In this document: piece after piece, positions 35,444 through 47,521 of the stretch | How positions within the stretch are numbered: position 1 is the first letter of the stretch | How the letters are laid out: each line of letters opens with the position of its first letter | Source: Phytoseiulus persimilis | Lineage: Eukaryota; Arthropoda; Arachnida; Mesostigmata; Phytoseiidae | Direction of reading: 5' to 3' | Length of the DNA stretch: 64,000 bases | Assembly: GCA_037576195.1 (NCBI GenBank) | Contig: CM075104.1 | Location: 19,856,211-19,920,210 of the forward strand | Notes under the pieces: model-generated | Told to the model about the DNA's origin: nothing | The model's database searches: none | Seen by the model: the letters and a program-made list of their open reading frames with translations, nothing else | Translations under genes and position numbers: made by a program

Positions 35444-38400
35444 GATCATGACAAAGTCTTCCAGCTGTCATGACCTCGCTGAGATGGAATCGATTAATTC
35501 CGCGAACTGCGAAGCGCCCCGATGGATTGCTGGAACGTTTGTGGTGGGAAAACGCATTGTGGAGAAGACATCGTGGATTTTTTTTTTTTTTTGTCAAGTT
35601 CCCTGACGGCCAAATCGTCGTCAAAACTCCTCTCTTCCTCACGTCTGGCGCGAGTGGTTTGCTCATGACATTGGAATGGCTCAACTGAAACAGTATCACG
35701 TCTTTGCCCTGCTCCGACGAACCAAGTGTGTATCGGTGTAAAGTTCGGAGCGTCTCAAGCCCAGAAACGCAACTCATCTCACCGATCAGTTATTGAAGCG
35801 CCGACGTGACTGGAGTATAATTCGACACCGACGACAAGGGGCAGGACGCCGGACAGAGGGCGACGCTCGGTGGTAATCAAATCGCTGCTGGCCAGAGCCA
35901 GTTTAAGACCCCGTACTTAAGCTCCTCGATGTAGCCATTACTAGTCGACCCGGTTGGGTCGTTCGGGGTCGCTCAGATGGGCGGGCAACCGGTGAGTTTC
36001 TCGTGTTCGAAAGCTCTCAAAGGGCGTGTGTGTCTGGGTTTGAGCATTGAGAGAGTGTGGCCGTGGGTGAGCGGGTGAAGCGAGAACTGAGTGAGCCATC
36101 ATCATGACTGGTGCTCCTTCTCTATTTCTCCCCCGAACCGCTGATCTTCGGACGGCCAGACTGGCTAAACGTCGCCAAGCCTCACCTAAGCCAAATCGAT
36201 CGATCGAGCGATCGCCGCCAATGCTTTCAGGCTCCACCAAAACTGTTGTAATCCTGAATCGGGGATGCTCTTAAAGCTGACAGGATCTTCCTCGGTTCAG
36301 ACTCGTGCTGCTCTGGCAACTGAGTGGAAACATCGGAGGCAGGGCACGATATCTCTCTTCCTCTCTCTCTCTGTCGACATTCGCAATCCACTAAAGAGCA
36401 TCAACAGCGGCAGCTCCTAGCCGCCCACTCTATCCAACTCGGAGATGCGCTGAACCCTTGGCAAATGAAGTTATCATGAAGAAGAGAAAAACGTGTGAAG
36501 GAAAGGTGGGGGCGAATACATAACACTCAGACGGCTGATCTGCCACGGCTACTCACTCCACCCAGTGTCAGTGGAGTGGAGAAGTCGCTCCAACTCGTGA
36601 TATGATAACGATATCCTGTCATCGTTCAACGAGCATTTCATCGTCCCGCTCGAAACAAACGAACGCTGCTGGCTGGCTGGCGAGCATTCGCCCGTTCTCA
36701 CCGACCGTGGCAGCTAAAGTCAACTCCGCCTCCGTATCGGCTTCGGTCGACAAGCCTAAACGTTTGCTAGGTGAGGCTCCGCAAACATACGCTTGTCGAC
36801 ACTTCGTTATATTGGAGAATTTCTCTCTCCATAGTTACGGAAAGCCGACTCTTAGATGTCGGATTGCGATCTCGGAACCGGAAACTCGGACTGCGGATCT
36901 CCACACGAATTCCGTACGCGGCGGGATCTCGTTACGACGAACTTCGTGCGACCGATCTTCGCGTGAACCGCTTGCGCAGCGCTTCCTCCATTGATACAGG
37001 CACTCTGGAGTGAGATGGAGAATACAGTGCATACTAATACTGTAACGTTGGGGGCTGATGTCGGATTTGGGATGTGATCCGGAGGAATGTTCGATTCGGA
37101 GCAATGTCCCGGAGTTTCTCGACGGGGCAGCTCCCAGCCAAGTTCTTTTCTAATACATCGATCGAGACAAAGAGAACGCGTCGAGCAAATCGAATACATT
37201 TCAGCTCCTGAAGTCACTATTCGTCTTTACCCTGAGGATCCGTCGTTAACTCACTTGTTGGCTTGCGCAGACTCTTGCTGTAGCATTTGCACTCCACTTT
37301 CGATCGAATCGCGAGCTGATCCCTGGTGCGGTAATTCGCTGCAAGAAGGTTGAACTGCACTGAGACGAGTTCTTATCAGTGATCTCATTGGACGTGCGCG
37401 GTCCGTGTTCGACATGTTGCAACGTTTCGTCTCTGTTGTCACGGCGATGAAGCCGGCCCGATCTTGCTCGGCTCGGTTCGGTTTCAGCTCTGTTTTGGGC
37501 GTCGTGTGCATCAGTGATCCCATCGACGGCACGGTCGGTCCTGACCAAGATGAGGGCGACCTCAGACGAAGAATGCGTCGCTTGGAGGGAGATCTTTCGA
37601 GCTCGGATCTGATTCCGTAAATATGGCTCCTTGATTGGGTCATCCGTTATCAGCATAACGCCAGCCCGTGGCGACGCGCGTTAGGCTCCAGATGAGTTCT
37701 TGGGCCACTGCGTTGATTGGTGAATCCATGAATCGTTCTTCTACCGACTTGAAATGTAGAGATTATCACAGGGTGTGCCCGGCTGCCTCAGTAGCCTCAG
37801 CGCAGAGGCATCTGGGCGCTTGACGCGAGACAATGCGGGTAATACAGATTGCCGCGACATGAAATCTGTGTCCGATGCTCCTTGGCTCCTAATCCCGAAT
37901 CTTTTAAACATCGCCGACATAGATTTATCGTTTTCGCAAAGTCTCAGCGCTTGCCTCGCCGACACGCGGTCAAGGGAGACTTGGACCCAGCAGCAGAGCT
38001 ATTTTCTCTTCAAGTTAGCGAAGAGACCAGGAAAGATGGACTTTTGCGGCACGTTAAAGTTGGGATACCAGTTTGCAGTCGGGCTCGGGACACCGACGAG
38101 GGACATTCAAGCCCACGATCTCAACAGCCACAATTATTGCAGCAAAACTGTCATTAGTCGGTCAAGTGGCGACGGGAATATTTTCGTCCGTTTCCTCTGA
38201 TGCTTAACGTAATTCCACCGATTTTCATCTTGTGCGTGTTCGTGTCCGAAACGTCGACATAAAAATAATTATTGTTCAACGACCGCGGCACGTGGTTGAA
38301 GTTGTCCGCAAGGTTTGCATCCAGCCAAGTCCAGAAAAACAATTGAATCTTCGTGGGCACACCGACGATCCGGGCGACCGATGGAGAAGCACTCTTTCGA

Positions 38401-41400
38401 TGCTCAAGTTCTCGCACATCTTCGATTAGGTATTCACACTGAATTTCCGTCAAGTTTCTGAACTCAGCGAACGTTACGGAATGGAAGAACCTCGTGGCAC
38501 GTTCTCATATCCTTCAAAAATCTTCCACGGCTCCATTTATTCTCCGCATGGTCATTCGATTCGTCGCCTTTTGTCCGGACACCGACTCATGTTTATCAAC
38601 TGTCGAAGTTTCCAGCGAACCTCCCCTGCAGTTCTGGCCGAGTCTCTGTTTTGTCGCCGTGAATATCGCAGTAAATCGGCGCATGGTTTCATCCCAGGGT
38701 AGGTGAATGTCGCCATCGAGCGTCTGTTTTGGGACTCTGTTGTGAGAACAAGAGCAACAGTCTCTCGCCTGGCTCTGTGCGGACAACAAACTTCTCCCAG
38801 AAAGCATGAACGGAATATTTAGCCGGTCGGTCGATTGCCTGCTCCGAAAGTTCGTTTCCAAAGTTTCAGACGGAGAAAATAATGATAATTCCTTCCGGCA
38901 TCCATCCTTTTCCCTCGATCCCTCCGCGCTGGCGCTAGTTCCACTCCCGGGCGCTTTCGGGGTCGAAGGGTAAAGCCATGGTGGTGGCTGCAAAAATACG
39001 ATGAGGGCGTCGAAAAGCTGCGCGATGGGATTTTCTCAAGAAATAGCACTTTCCAAAGTCGGAACACGTCTTGAAGAGTCAAAGAATAACGATTGGTTCG
39101 GATGCCGCAGCCGTTCAGATCTTTGGTCATTTTTATGGATTTATCCCTCTGACCCGATCATCTCATAACATAATCCCTCACTTCGCCTTCGAAGAAGAGT
39201 TTGGAGCCCTGTTTCAGAGCATACATTGTGAGTACCGTTGAGTCCTCTCATGGGACCCAGTATCCTTCGGAGAGAGGGGGGCTGAAAGGGGTTTGACCCG
39301 TCGGGGATTTTCGGTCGTCATTGACGGCATATGGAACCGGCCAGAGCTTCAACTCCCTCAAACGAGCATGAAAGATATCCTTCTTCTGTATATTCTATTA
39401 ATTTAATCTCATCGTGCAAAACAGAACTCCCGGGCACGCCCCCGATATAACCATCGGATGAACGCACCATTTCTGGTTTCGTATGAGGTCCTCCGCTCCG
39501 AAGGGCTCTCCACTGTTCAGCCCTGTGTAGGACGCAGTTCTGATCTCTCGCGATGTGGTCAGATCGGCCGGATTCAACTGCATGGTGTGCAGAAGGCTCC
39601 CCAGTCGATTGGGCACAGTCAGGTTGAGATCAATCGTCAGTGCGGATGCGGCAGGAGTCCCGGAGAGGTCCGCGCGTTTGCGACACTCCGGGCACAAACT
39701 TGCCCGGATCGCGGAGCTCTTCGGAACTCGCAGAAAAATGCGATCTCGTAGCAGGAAACATCACTTCACTCAGCGTTTTGTCGCTCTGTGCCCCGCGTCC
39801 CATTTGTTGATGTCACAACATCGTTTTCCAGATCAGAAAAACTTTCTGAGCCAAACTCTGTGAATGTGACCCGATGTGATTCCTCATGAGTCAGACAACT
39901 ATAGGGATCGGCGAACCAGATCCGTCCGAAGAGGGCCTCGAGAGGAGGGCCGAGGAGCGGTTCATCAGTGTGACGACTACAAGCATCGGCTTTATAAATG
40001 ACGACAGACGGCACTTGACAATTTATGAGAATACACATCCATTACATTAATTACGGATCTTGTACTTTCTGGTGCGAGTATCAGTGCCGCGCGTGGTTAC
40101 GGTGCTCTACCGAACATGTTCGGTGTTCCATGTCGGCTTCACCGTGTCGTCCGCTTCGGTTCCCAGGGCGGAGGCTGCGAAGTCGCTCAACGACATGCGA
40201 AAGACATGGGCGATTTTTCCTCATGTCAAGTACAATAATTGAGAAAATGGACGACGGAGTTGGAAAGACGTCGAGGACATGGCTACCGCTGCTCGTCCCG
40301 AGCGTTCACCAGTGAAGAAACTCACAAACGGAGTCCCCGCCCCGACAATAGGCCGCGAGGACTCGCGCAGAGAAACGCCAAAGCGAAACCTAATCTCGAG
40401 TCAAACATTCCGCCGTCCGACTACGAATCGGTCCGACGCTGAAAACAACCACGATGGCTTCTGGACGTTCCCGAGAGACGGTGCCGCTGCATTGTTGCAT
40501 CGACCGCTTCCAGCATCGGTTGTGATTCGCCGCCGGATGAATAATGAGTTCAGTGAATTAGGCTTCTGTTGCCGCAGGGCATGCGTTCACGAGGAATACG
40601 CCGTTGGTGGGGCCGCCGCTGTTCCGGATGAATAGACATTTTTCTTCTGCTTGCTCGTGCTGTAATGAGCATATTCGACGGAAGGATAGTTTCTTGGCTC
40701 CTCCGCAGGATCTGTGAGAGCATGTCGGCGTGTAAGAAACTGTGTGCGATGAATACTGATTTGGAGAACGCCCGGCTCTTACGTGGAAAAAAAAAATGAA
40801 ATCCAAGCCCGCCAAAGCACCCTGTATGCTCAATTCGGGAATCGACTTCAGACGAGCTCGCTCCCGTTTCCCGCTCGCGTCGCTCCTCCGTTTTCTGACT
40901 TCCCTCTCGGCCGACGAGAGGAGCGAGATCGTTTTTATTCATGAGCCAATCGACTACCGAGTTATAGGAGTCGTTCGATGATCGTTTCACTGTTCGATCA
41001 TCTATTTGCCGTTCGGCGAATCAGAAAATTCTGTCGTTTCCGTGATTGGAGAAGCGATGGAGATTTTACAACCTCAGGGAGTCTTCTGCGCCCGTCCAGA
41101 ACATCCCGTTAATTTTACATGAACATGAATAAGAAACTCCTGTATGTATACCACGACGGTTACACGAACGATCGAATCATCGGGACACGGGCGCAGTCGA
41201 TCGCGGGTTTGTTTTATGACAGGTGTTCAATTCCAGATGGATGCCGCTCGGAACCCGAAAATGCACACTGCGAGCATTTGTGGAACGCGCGAAGCGGCGT
41301 ATGATCATGATTGTTAGATACGACGAGAATTTGATCAGCATTTCTACACCGTAGACGGAGCATTTCAGGATCTCTCCAGGGGAAGACCCGCTTTCCAACC

Positions 41401-42060
41401 ATATCGGTGGCGAGAAATCTGAGTCATTAAAGCCGAGGCCGATTTCCAACCGCGAAGTTTTCTCTGGGAAGGAAGAAAAGCGGGGAGAGAAGAAAATGAT
41501 CAACATGCCAGTGTTCGTCCACGAGGAGCTGCAAGGTCTCCTCCGAAGCCTTGGGAATCTCAGGCTCCGCTGATGAGGCTGTGAGGAGCATGAATCTGAT
41601 TCGCGGATTCATGCCGAGGAGAGCTAAGGCTCAGTTTTGATGAAGGCGGAGAAGACCAGAGCGTTAGGGGGAGCGTTACGGCGTGCTCTGAATCCATGGG
41701 AACCCGTGAAGTCGTTTTTAATTCTGAGGTTTCTTGGCAATGAGGCGTCCAAGACCGAGTGCTCAAACCTTTCCAGAGGCTCCATTGATGCGACTGCGTA
41801 CCCGCTTTGCACAAGATAGCCTCTACCATCGCCCATCATCGAAGTGTCATCGAAGTGTCATCAACTTAATCATTTGAAACCTGTTAGTCTTGAAAATCGG
41901 CCCAATGATGTGGGCTCCTGAGAGGTGTGGTGAAATCAGTGATTTATTGAAATCAACGAACAACAATACATCAGGGGGAACACTCGAATCTTCTAGTTCC
42001 CATTCCGAATCGAGGTTCGGTTAGAACTTCAGCATTGTGAGGGAGCGTTTCCCAACACCC

Positions 42061-42252
42061 TTAAGACAGCCATAACCAATACGTCTGAGCGAGCTTCACC
42101 TCAAAGTTCATGTGGCGGCACGGCAGTCGACCATTCACGATCAGAAATCTCAAACGGACAATACTCCCCCCGCCCTTATCGGCCCCAAAAGTGACCGACC
42201 GATGTTGGAGAGCCTTTAAGCGTTTAGTGAACGATTTGAACATGGAATACAA
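42061..42252 (-). CDS. Possible terminal exon with a DKGGG motif
   Basis: The minus strand has an open frame of about 63 codons ending in TAA at 42061. It contains TFGADKGGGSIVRLRFLIVN and later NFEVKLAQTYW. The layout recalls DKGG-motif proteins found in many copies in some invertebrates and often associated with transposons; this is recalled from pattern only. An AATAAA on the same strand lies about 113 bp after the stop (41948-41943). No upstream exon was identified, so this may be a 3' fragment of a decayed element. Confidence 0.3.
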   Translation of the reverse strand: MYSMFKSFTKRLKALQHRSVTFGADKGGGSIVRLRFLIVNGRLPCRHMNFEVKLAQTYWLWLS

Positions 42253-43302
42253 CCAGCGAACTCATTTGACTTCGCGTGTGTCGACTGTCTCGTCGATGTT
42301 TGCCTGTTGTCTTCACGTGTTTCCCAGAACCAGATAGATCGCCCTGGATCAGGTCGCACCGAGGATCAAAGATGAATATTCATCGGGACTCGTGGAGGAG
42401 CTCTTCATGTTTTCAGCCGCCGTCAGTGGACGGGTTCCAAGAGGAAACGTTTCAAGATTCGACATCGCAGATAACTGAAGCAGAGCTGAGCGAATGTAAC
42501 GCCGGAATAGAACGGCTCATTTGGAGCGAGCAACGAGTTATCACCGGCTTGCTCCATGAACTTCACCTCTGCCCTGACCATCCGTATCAACTTGATTTCA
42601 TGACCATTTCACAGTATTCTGTCGTTATTTCATTCACTTGACTCTCGCGCGGCCGAACTAGACCTCTGGGAAACTCGAGCAGCCACCGGGTCTGGGCCCA
42701 GGGTTCTGCCGAATGTGTCGCGGAGCTCGATACCCCGAGCGAAGGTCCATCCTTGACGATCTCAGGTGGCCAAGATCGGAGCACGGAATTCTTGGTTGAT
42801 TGTCGCACTCATGAAGGCTCCTGGTTCTTCACCAGTCGACTTGCTGTGCAGTCCGGTCGTTCATGCGGCGTTTCGCTGGATCGGTGAACTCGCTCGTCGA
42901 CGTGATATCCATCGTAATCACTCTCCGAATGCATCGACGTGAGCCAGTACGCCGGAGCTTCTGTCCATCCGCACGGAGCGTTCCGTCATCTCGTGCCACG
43001 AAGCGGATTCGGTTTCGGTCCTGTCGCTGTTGTTGCCGGGACCACAGCCGCCGCCAGCGCTGGTGCTCAGGGAGGATTAACAAATTTCTGGACCTCATGT
43101 TTTCGAGTAGGGGGCCTCGTTTTGTTACCGCTGTCGCTACTTTCGTTTACGCTGTTGTTTCTCCGGTGGCTTCTGCGGCTCGATACGGACGACGCCGCGT
43201 CGTGAACATGCACCGTGTCCAGAATATCAGCTCGCGGGTCCTCCGAAGCGAGATACCCACGCCACGGTTTAGCTCCGTAACCGTCTTAATTGATATGCTC
43301 AC

Positions 43303-43419
43303 CTGAATATCAATTCTAGCCACTCTGGTGTCACCGGTCTTAATTACAGGGCACTGATACGAGCCGGGCTCCGTTAATTCAACCTCCGTCGACACAGGAA
43401 CGGAGAAGTTTATGTCATT
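43303..43419 (-). CDS. Candidate exon for the C-terminal half of an Ig-like domain
   Basis: A 39-codon stretch is bounded by CATAG| and a consensus donor, ATTCAG|GTGAGC. Both ends are phase 0 and only this frame is fully open. The peptide reads VSTEVELTEPGSYQCPVIK and ends with RVARIDIQ. The G-S-Y-x-C followed by an alternating final strand is how Ig domains end (strands F and G). No partner exon with the first Ig cysteine and tryptophan was found nearby. The acceptor lacks a strong pyrimidine tract. It could be a relic or chance. Confidence 0.3.
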
Positions 43420-46400
43420 CTATGGCCTGCTCCGCCGCGACTCGTGTCGTTGGCGCAATTAGAGCGGGCCACCGACAGGCCAGTCAACAGTCATCGACCA
43501 CGGATGTCTCCGATTCCTCCGATTTCCCTCAGTTCGCCATTCGAGGATGCGTCGCTCACGCTCCAGCGTTTGTTTGCTTTCTCGTGTGCGTAAGTGTTTG
43601 CGCCCGCCGTCCGGGGCTCGTGTGACACTTCGATCGCTGTTGTTCGATAATGGCTCGGCCCAACAAGTCGTGCGTCGAGTATTACCTCGGCAAGACCAAT
43701 AGACGGACTGAACGGCGAGAGCAGACGCAGAGGCTCGGACTTCCGTCGTATCTTGTTGTTTCTTTCATTATTCGTTCCCTCTGTTCACCGGACATGAATC
43801 ATCCGTTTCTCGCGGCGTCATAATCGCTCCGGAGGTCGTGTGTGGCCCGTATCGCAAATTAGTGCTCTGTCGAGCAAACGCGCTCAGGACAAATATCATT
43901 TCGCCCTGACCTCGCTAGCTTGACATCGGACGTCGATGGTCGACAGTCGAGGCTCTGGCTCAACCCCAAGTCGAGCCCCCTCGCATCCGATGGACCACGA
44001 GCTCGCTCTCCCGGACAAGGGGCTCCGGGGAACTCTTTCGACGGATGGTTCCTTCGGGAGATCGGAACTGAGTGTTCGGTTAAAACTAACCGTGAACGCC
44101 GCTCGCGTACAGCCTGCTGAGAGCCGACAAGTTGACGTGCGTGACAAGTGCAGGTCGGTTGATGGGAATTCCACAAACTCCATCGTGTGACTCCTTCAGA
44201 CGTGTCGATGACACGGATTTTTAGTTCTCACGTTCCGTCAGATTCGGTCTTGACGGCACTGGTGAAGATTCGGGAAAAATGAAAGGAGGTCGTTTGGAAC
44301 GGACGACGCTCTCGATGATACAGGTATGGTACTTTGTTTTCTTGAACAACGTTCCTCCCAAAAGTCGATTAGTTCAATCTTGCTCATCGACGAGCAACAT
44401 TTTGACTTGAACGCCGTACAGGAGGCGGCGACAGCGACGAGTTTCGGAATGGCTCCCGGTGGGCGATTATGTATGCATCAGGAAGAGTTCGAACCGTATG
44501 AGTCTTAATTTTTCGCGGAACCGCGTCAGCCCTCTCCAACGACTGACCAACCCAAACTGAGGACCACCTCGGATTCGCTGATCTGAGAACATCGAGAAAA
44601 ATTGAACGCCGAAATTAAAATTCCGAGCCGGCGGGTTTGTCGCTGTTTCGCCACTTTTGAGCCGATAGGCTCTGGCGGCACAGTTATCATCGCTATCCGC
44701 GAACCCTTTGCCCTGTCCATTAGCCTTCTCTTCTCCAACGCGTCCGTCCAACGGTTGACGGTGCGTTGCATACCGTTGAGCGGTTCACTCCTCGGACGAT
44801 AGCTGTCAAAATAAAAGAAAGAGGAAAGGCGTCTGGACGAAGTTTTACGGTGATGCCGCGCCTAAACTCATTCCGCGCTAACTGTGCTCCTCAATCAAAC
44901 CACATGATGCAGTTACGACTTCTCTGCTTTTTCTTTTTGCCACCGCAGAATGAAGACCTCTCCTGAACCACACTAATGGACACAGGGATAGATGGATGGA
45001 CGAAGCCTCTGACTACCCGCGGTCGGTTGGCTGGCTGGCCGGGCGCCGGGTCAGACGATATTCCTGGACAGATAAGTCATTGCATGACCAGTTACCCCTA
45101 TCATCAGTGTGTCGTGGAAGTGCCGTCTTTCAGGAGCCCTCCCCAAAGAACACTGCCAACTGTTCGAGAATTTGAGGCACGCTCCGCAATTCTACGCCGT
45201 GTCCCGTCGGCGATCGCTGAAACCTACGGCGTTTCTGACGGATAGCCACACGAAACGAGCTGTCAGATCGATGAACTGACACCGGACGGAGATCGTGCAG
45301 CTTGACCAGTTTCTTTTTTTCGCCGCTGAAGTGCGGAGGTTCCGATTTCCGAATCCGATCGAATCACCCGGCAGATAGCTAAACGGGCTAAAGGGACCGA
45401 GTGTCCCCCTGTGCTGCCTTGAAACGACCTCCCGAATGTTTCGGGAACGCGCTCCTGTCGCAGAGGGATTTCGATTCCATCGAACACTGCGATGCGATCG
45501 TTCGCGTGAAGCGAGCCGGCGAGACACGAATTCAACGTGCTGCTTTCTGTCTATTCATCATATGCTGCATCCGATGCCGAATTACCATCCATTGCTTCGA
45601 AAAACCCACGTGCATCGCTCGAGAGATGATCGTCGTGGAGCGCCAACCGTCCGTCGAGTCGATCGTTTGCTCTCGAGCGTCCCACGCCATTTTCATTCAA
45701 CGTCTAGATGTCATCAAACCGAGGATGACATCCTAATAGCTTTCCGAGATGAAGTGGAAAATGGGAAAAAGTAGAGCTCATCGGCTCGGTTAGAAGATCC
45801 TCTCGCTACCAAGCGCCGCTATCGAAAACACAACCCTCTCGCCGGAAAGAAGAGTTATTGAGCTTTGATCGCAGCTTCGGGTGCGAACGACAAAGTCATT
45901 CAGATCCCCGTATCTAGAGTTGGGCACAGACTTCAGATTTCGTGTATCGTCCAGAACCCTTTCTTCCGAACCTCGCGCAACGCGAAGCTTTCGTTCGGCT
46001 CCAACCTATGTGGTTTTGCGGTAGGGCATTCCATCGAAAACGTTCAACGACGCCAATAACAGCAGCAGAAACAACGACAACAAAGTCCACAACAATATAA
46101 TTACTCAGGTGGGACGGATTCTCCGCGGGCCCGTGGGCTTCATGAACTTACTTCACTCCTCTGCTTAGAGCCATAAATAATTTCATACCGGCTCCTTTCA
46201 ACCCTCTCTCCTGTGTGTGTATACTCACGTGGAAACATCGAGGAGCCTTGTCAAGAAAACGATCGGGGAAGTTTGTTTGAGCGCCAAATAAAGTGTACTT
46301 GCAGAGATAAGCTCCGCTCGTATCGTGAGACGTTTCTCACGGAACCGTTTATCCAAATTTGCATCAGAGTCAGCTGGTCTGTGGAAAGCTCTTCGGTCTC

Positions 46401-47158
46401 AGTCAGTGAGACTTTCACGCGATACATGCTGCGTTAGAGAGGCTACGGTTTGGAAGACGAGAGAATGATCGCTCATGGAAAACGCTAGATCAATTATGAT
46501 CGAGGTTGAGCGTATCCGTTCAAACTCCCCTCCTATAGGAATGATCCTGCTGCGTCCGTCTTGTCACCGGTTCGACATTTCTCGGTGAGAGCCGTGTCGA
46601 CTCCGCTCTACGTGCGCATGAAAATTCTCAGAGCTGATCCCTCTATTTTCTTCGAGACGGAAAAATGAGGATCTTCTGCAACGTCTGTTTGACAAAATAA
46701 ATGGGCGAGGCTTTCCGCTCCAATATCGTGACCAGCATCGGCGGGCAACCGGTGTTTTACGTTATTTTTTGGCATGGAAGTCGTATTTTTCTTTCAAATG
46801 GGGTTGACGTCTTAATGATTCCAGGGTCTCTGAAAAATTACTTCAGCCTGAACTCGCGTTCAACGACACTACGCATACCTCCTTTTTTGTCTAATTTATT
46901 TCCTTCCTCCGGAGGAATTCATCAGTGCAGTCTCTGCTCAAGTCTGTTGAAAGGAACTGCGTAGGCCAGGCTTTCGAAGGCACATCAGTGCGGGGAGCCA
47001 AAGGTTAATTTGAGGGAACGAAATCACTCAGCACCCCGTCTGAAACGAGAGAGATAAGGAGGTGATACTCAGCTTGCCCCTGCTGGGACGGCATAGCACG
47101 TTTTTGGTGCCGAATCATTGTTCTATTTTAACACTGCGCGTGACTTCAACAATGGGAT

Positions 47159-47521
47159 TCAGAGTTCTGCGAAACGGAAAACTTCGCGCGATGTAATCGT
47201 CGTCCTGTCTTCGTTTTCAGAACGTGATATGCAACGGAGGACGAGTCGTGCGGAGCGTAATCCGAACTGTGGTTCCCGAGTCGCGTTCCGATGTCTCTCT
47301 CGCACGCGGCACGAGGTCGAGCTTCGGGATCGTTTGATCAAGGAACATTTGTTCCAAAGTGTCGGAGCCGGAATTGCGGGTTGCGCCACGCGTTCCTTCC
47401 GATCTATGAACTCATCCGTTCGACTGTCGAATCGCTCTGCAAGGATCTTGCGATCCAATCTTGAGTTATGCTCCAGGTAATGATATCGAAAAGCCAACCC
47501 TTCGTCGTCATCAATTCGAGC
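47159..47521 (-). CDS. Candidate terminal exon, unknown protein
   Basis: On the minus strand an excellent acceptor, GGTTTTATTTTTTTCAG|GCT, is followed in phase 0 by 120 open codons to a stop. The start reads ARIDDDEGLAFRYHYLEHNS and the rest is Arg-rich and polar. An upstream ATG frame (from 47723) could join in phase through a weak GTTACT donor near 47567. No domain was recognised. The plus strand across the same bases also shows an acceptor (TTCGTTTTCAG| at 47220), an open 256-nt stretch and a CAG|GTAATG donor at 47476, so the coding strand is unresolved. Confidence 0.28.
   Translation of the reverse strand, partial: ARIDDDEGLAFRYHYLEHNSRLDRKILAERFDSRTDEFIDRKERVAQPAIPAPTLWNKCSLIKRSRSSTSCRVRERHRNATREPQFGLRSARLVLRCISRSENEDRTTITSREVFRFAEL

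Noticed and set aside
46701-46964. Stretch reminiscent of a cytochrome P450 N-terminal region
   Set aside because: Only a loose F-x-x-x-F-W-x-G-S resemblance, with no heme-binding or I-helix motif nearby.
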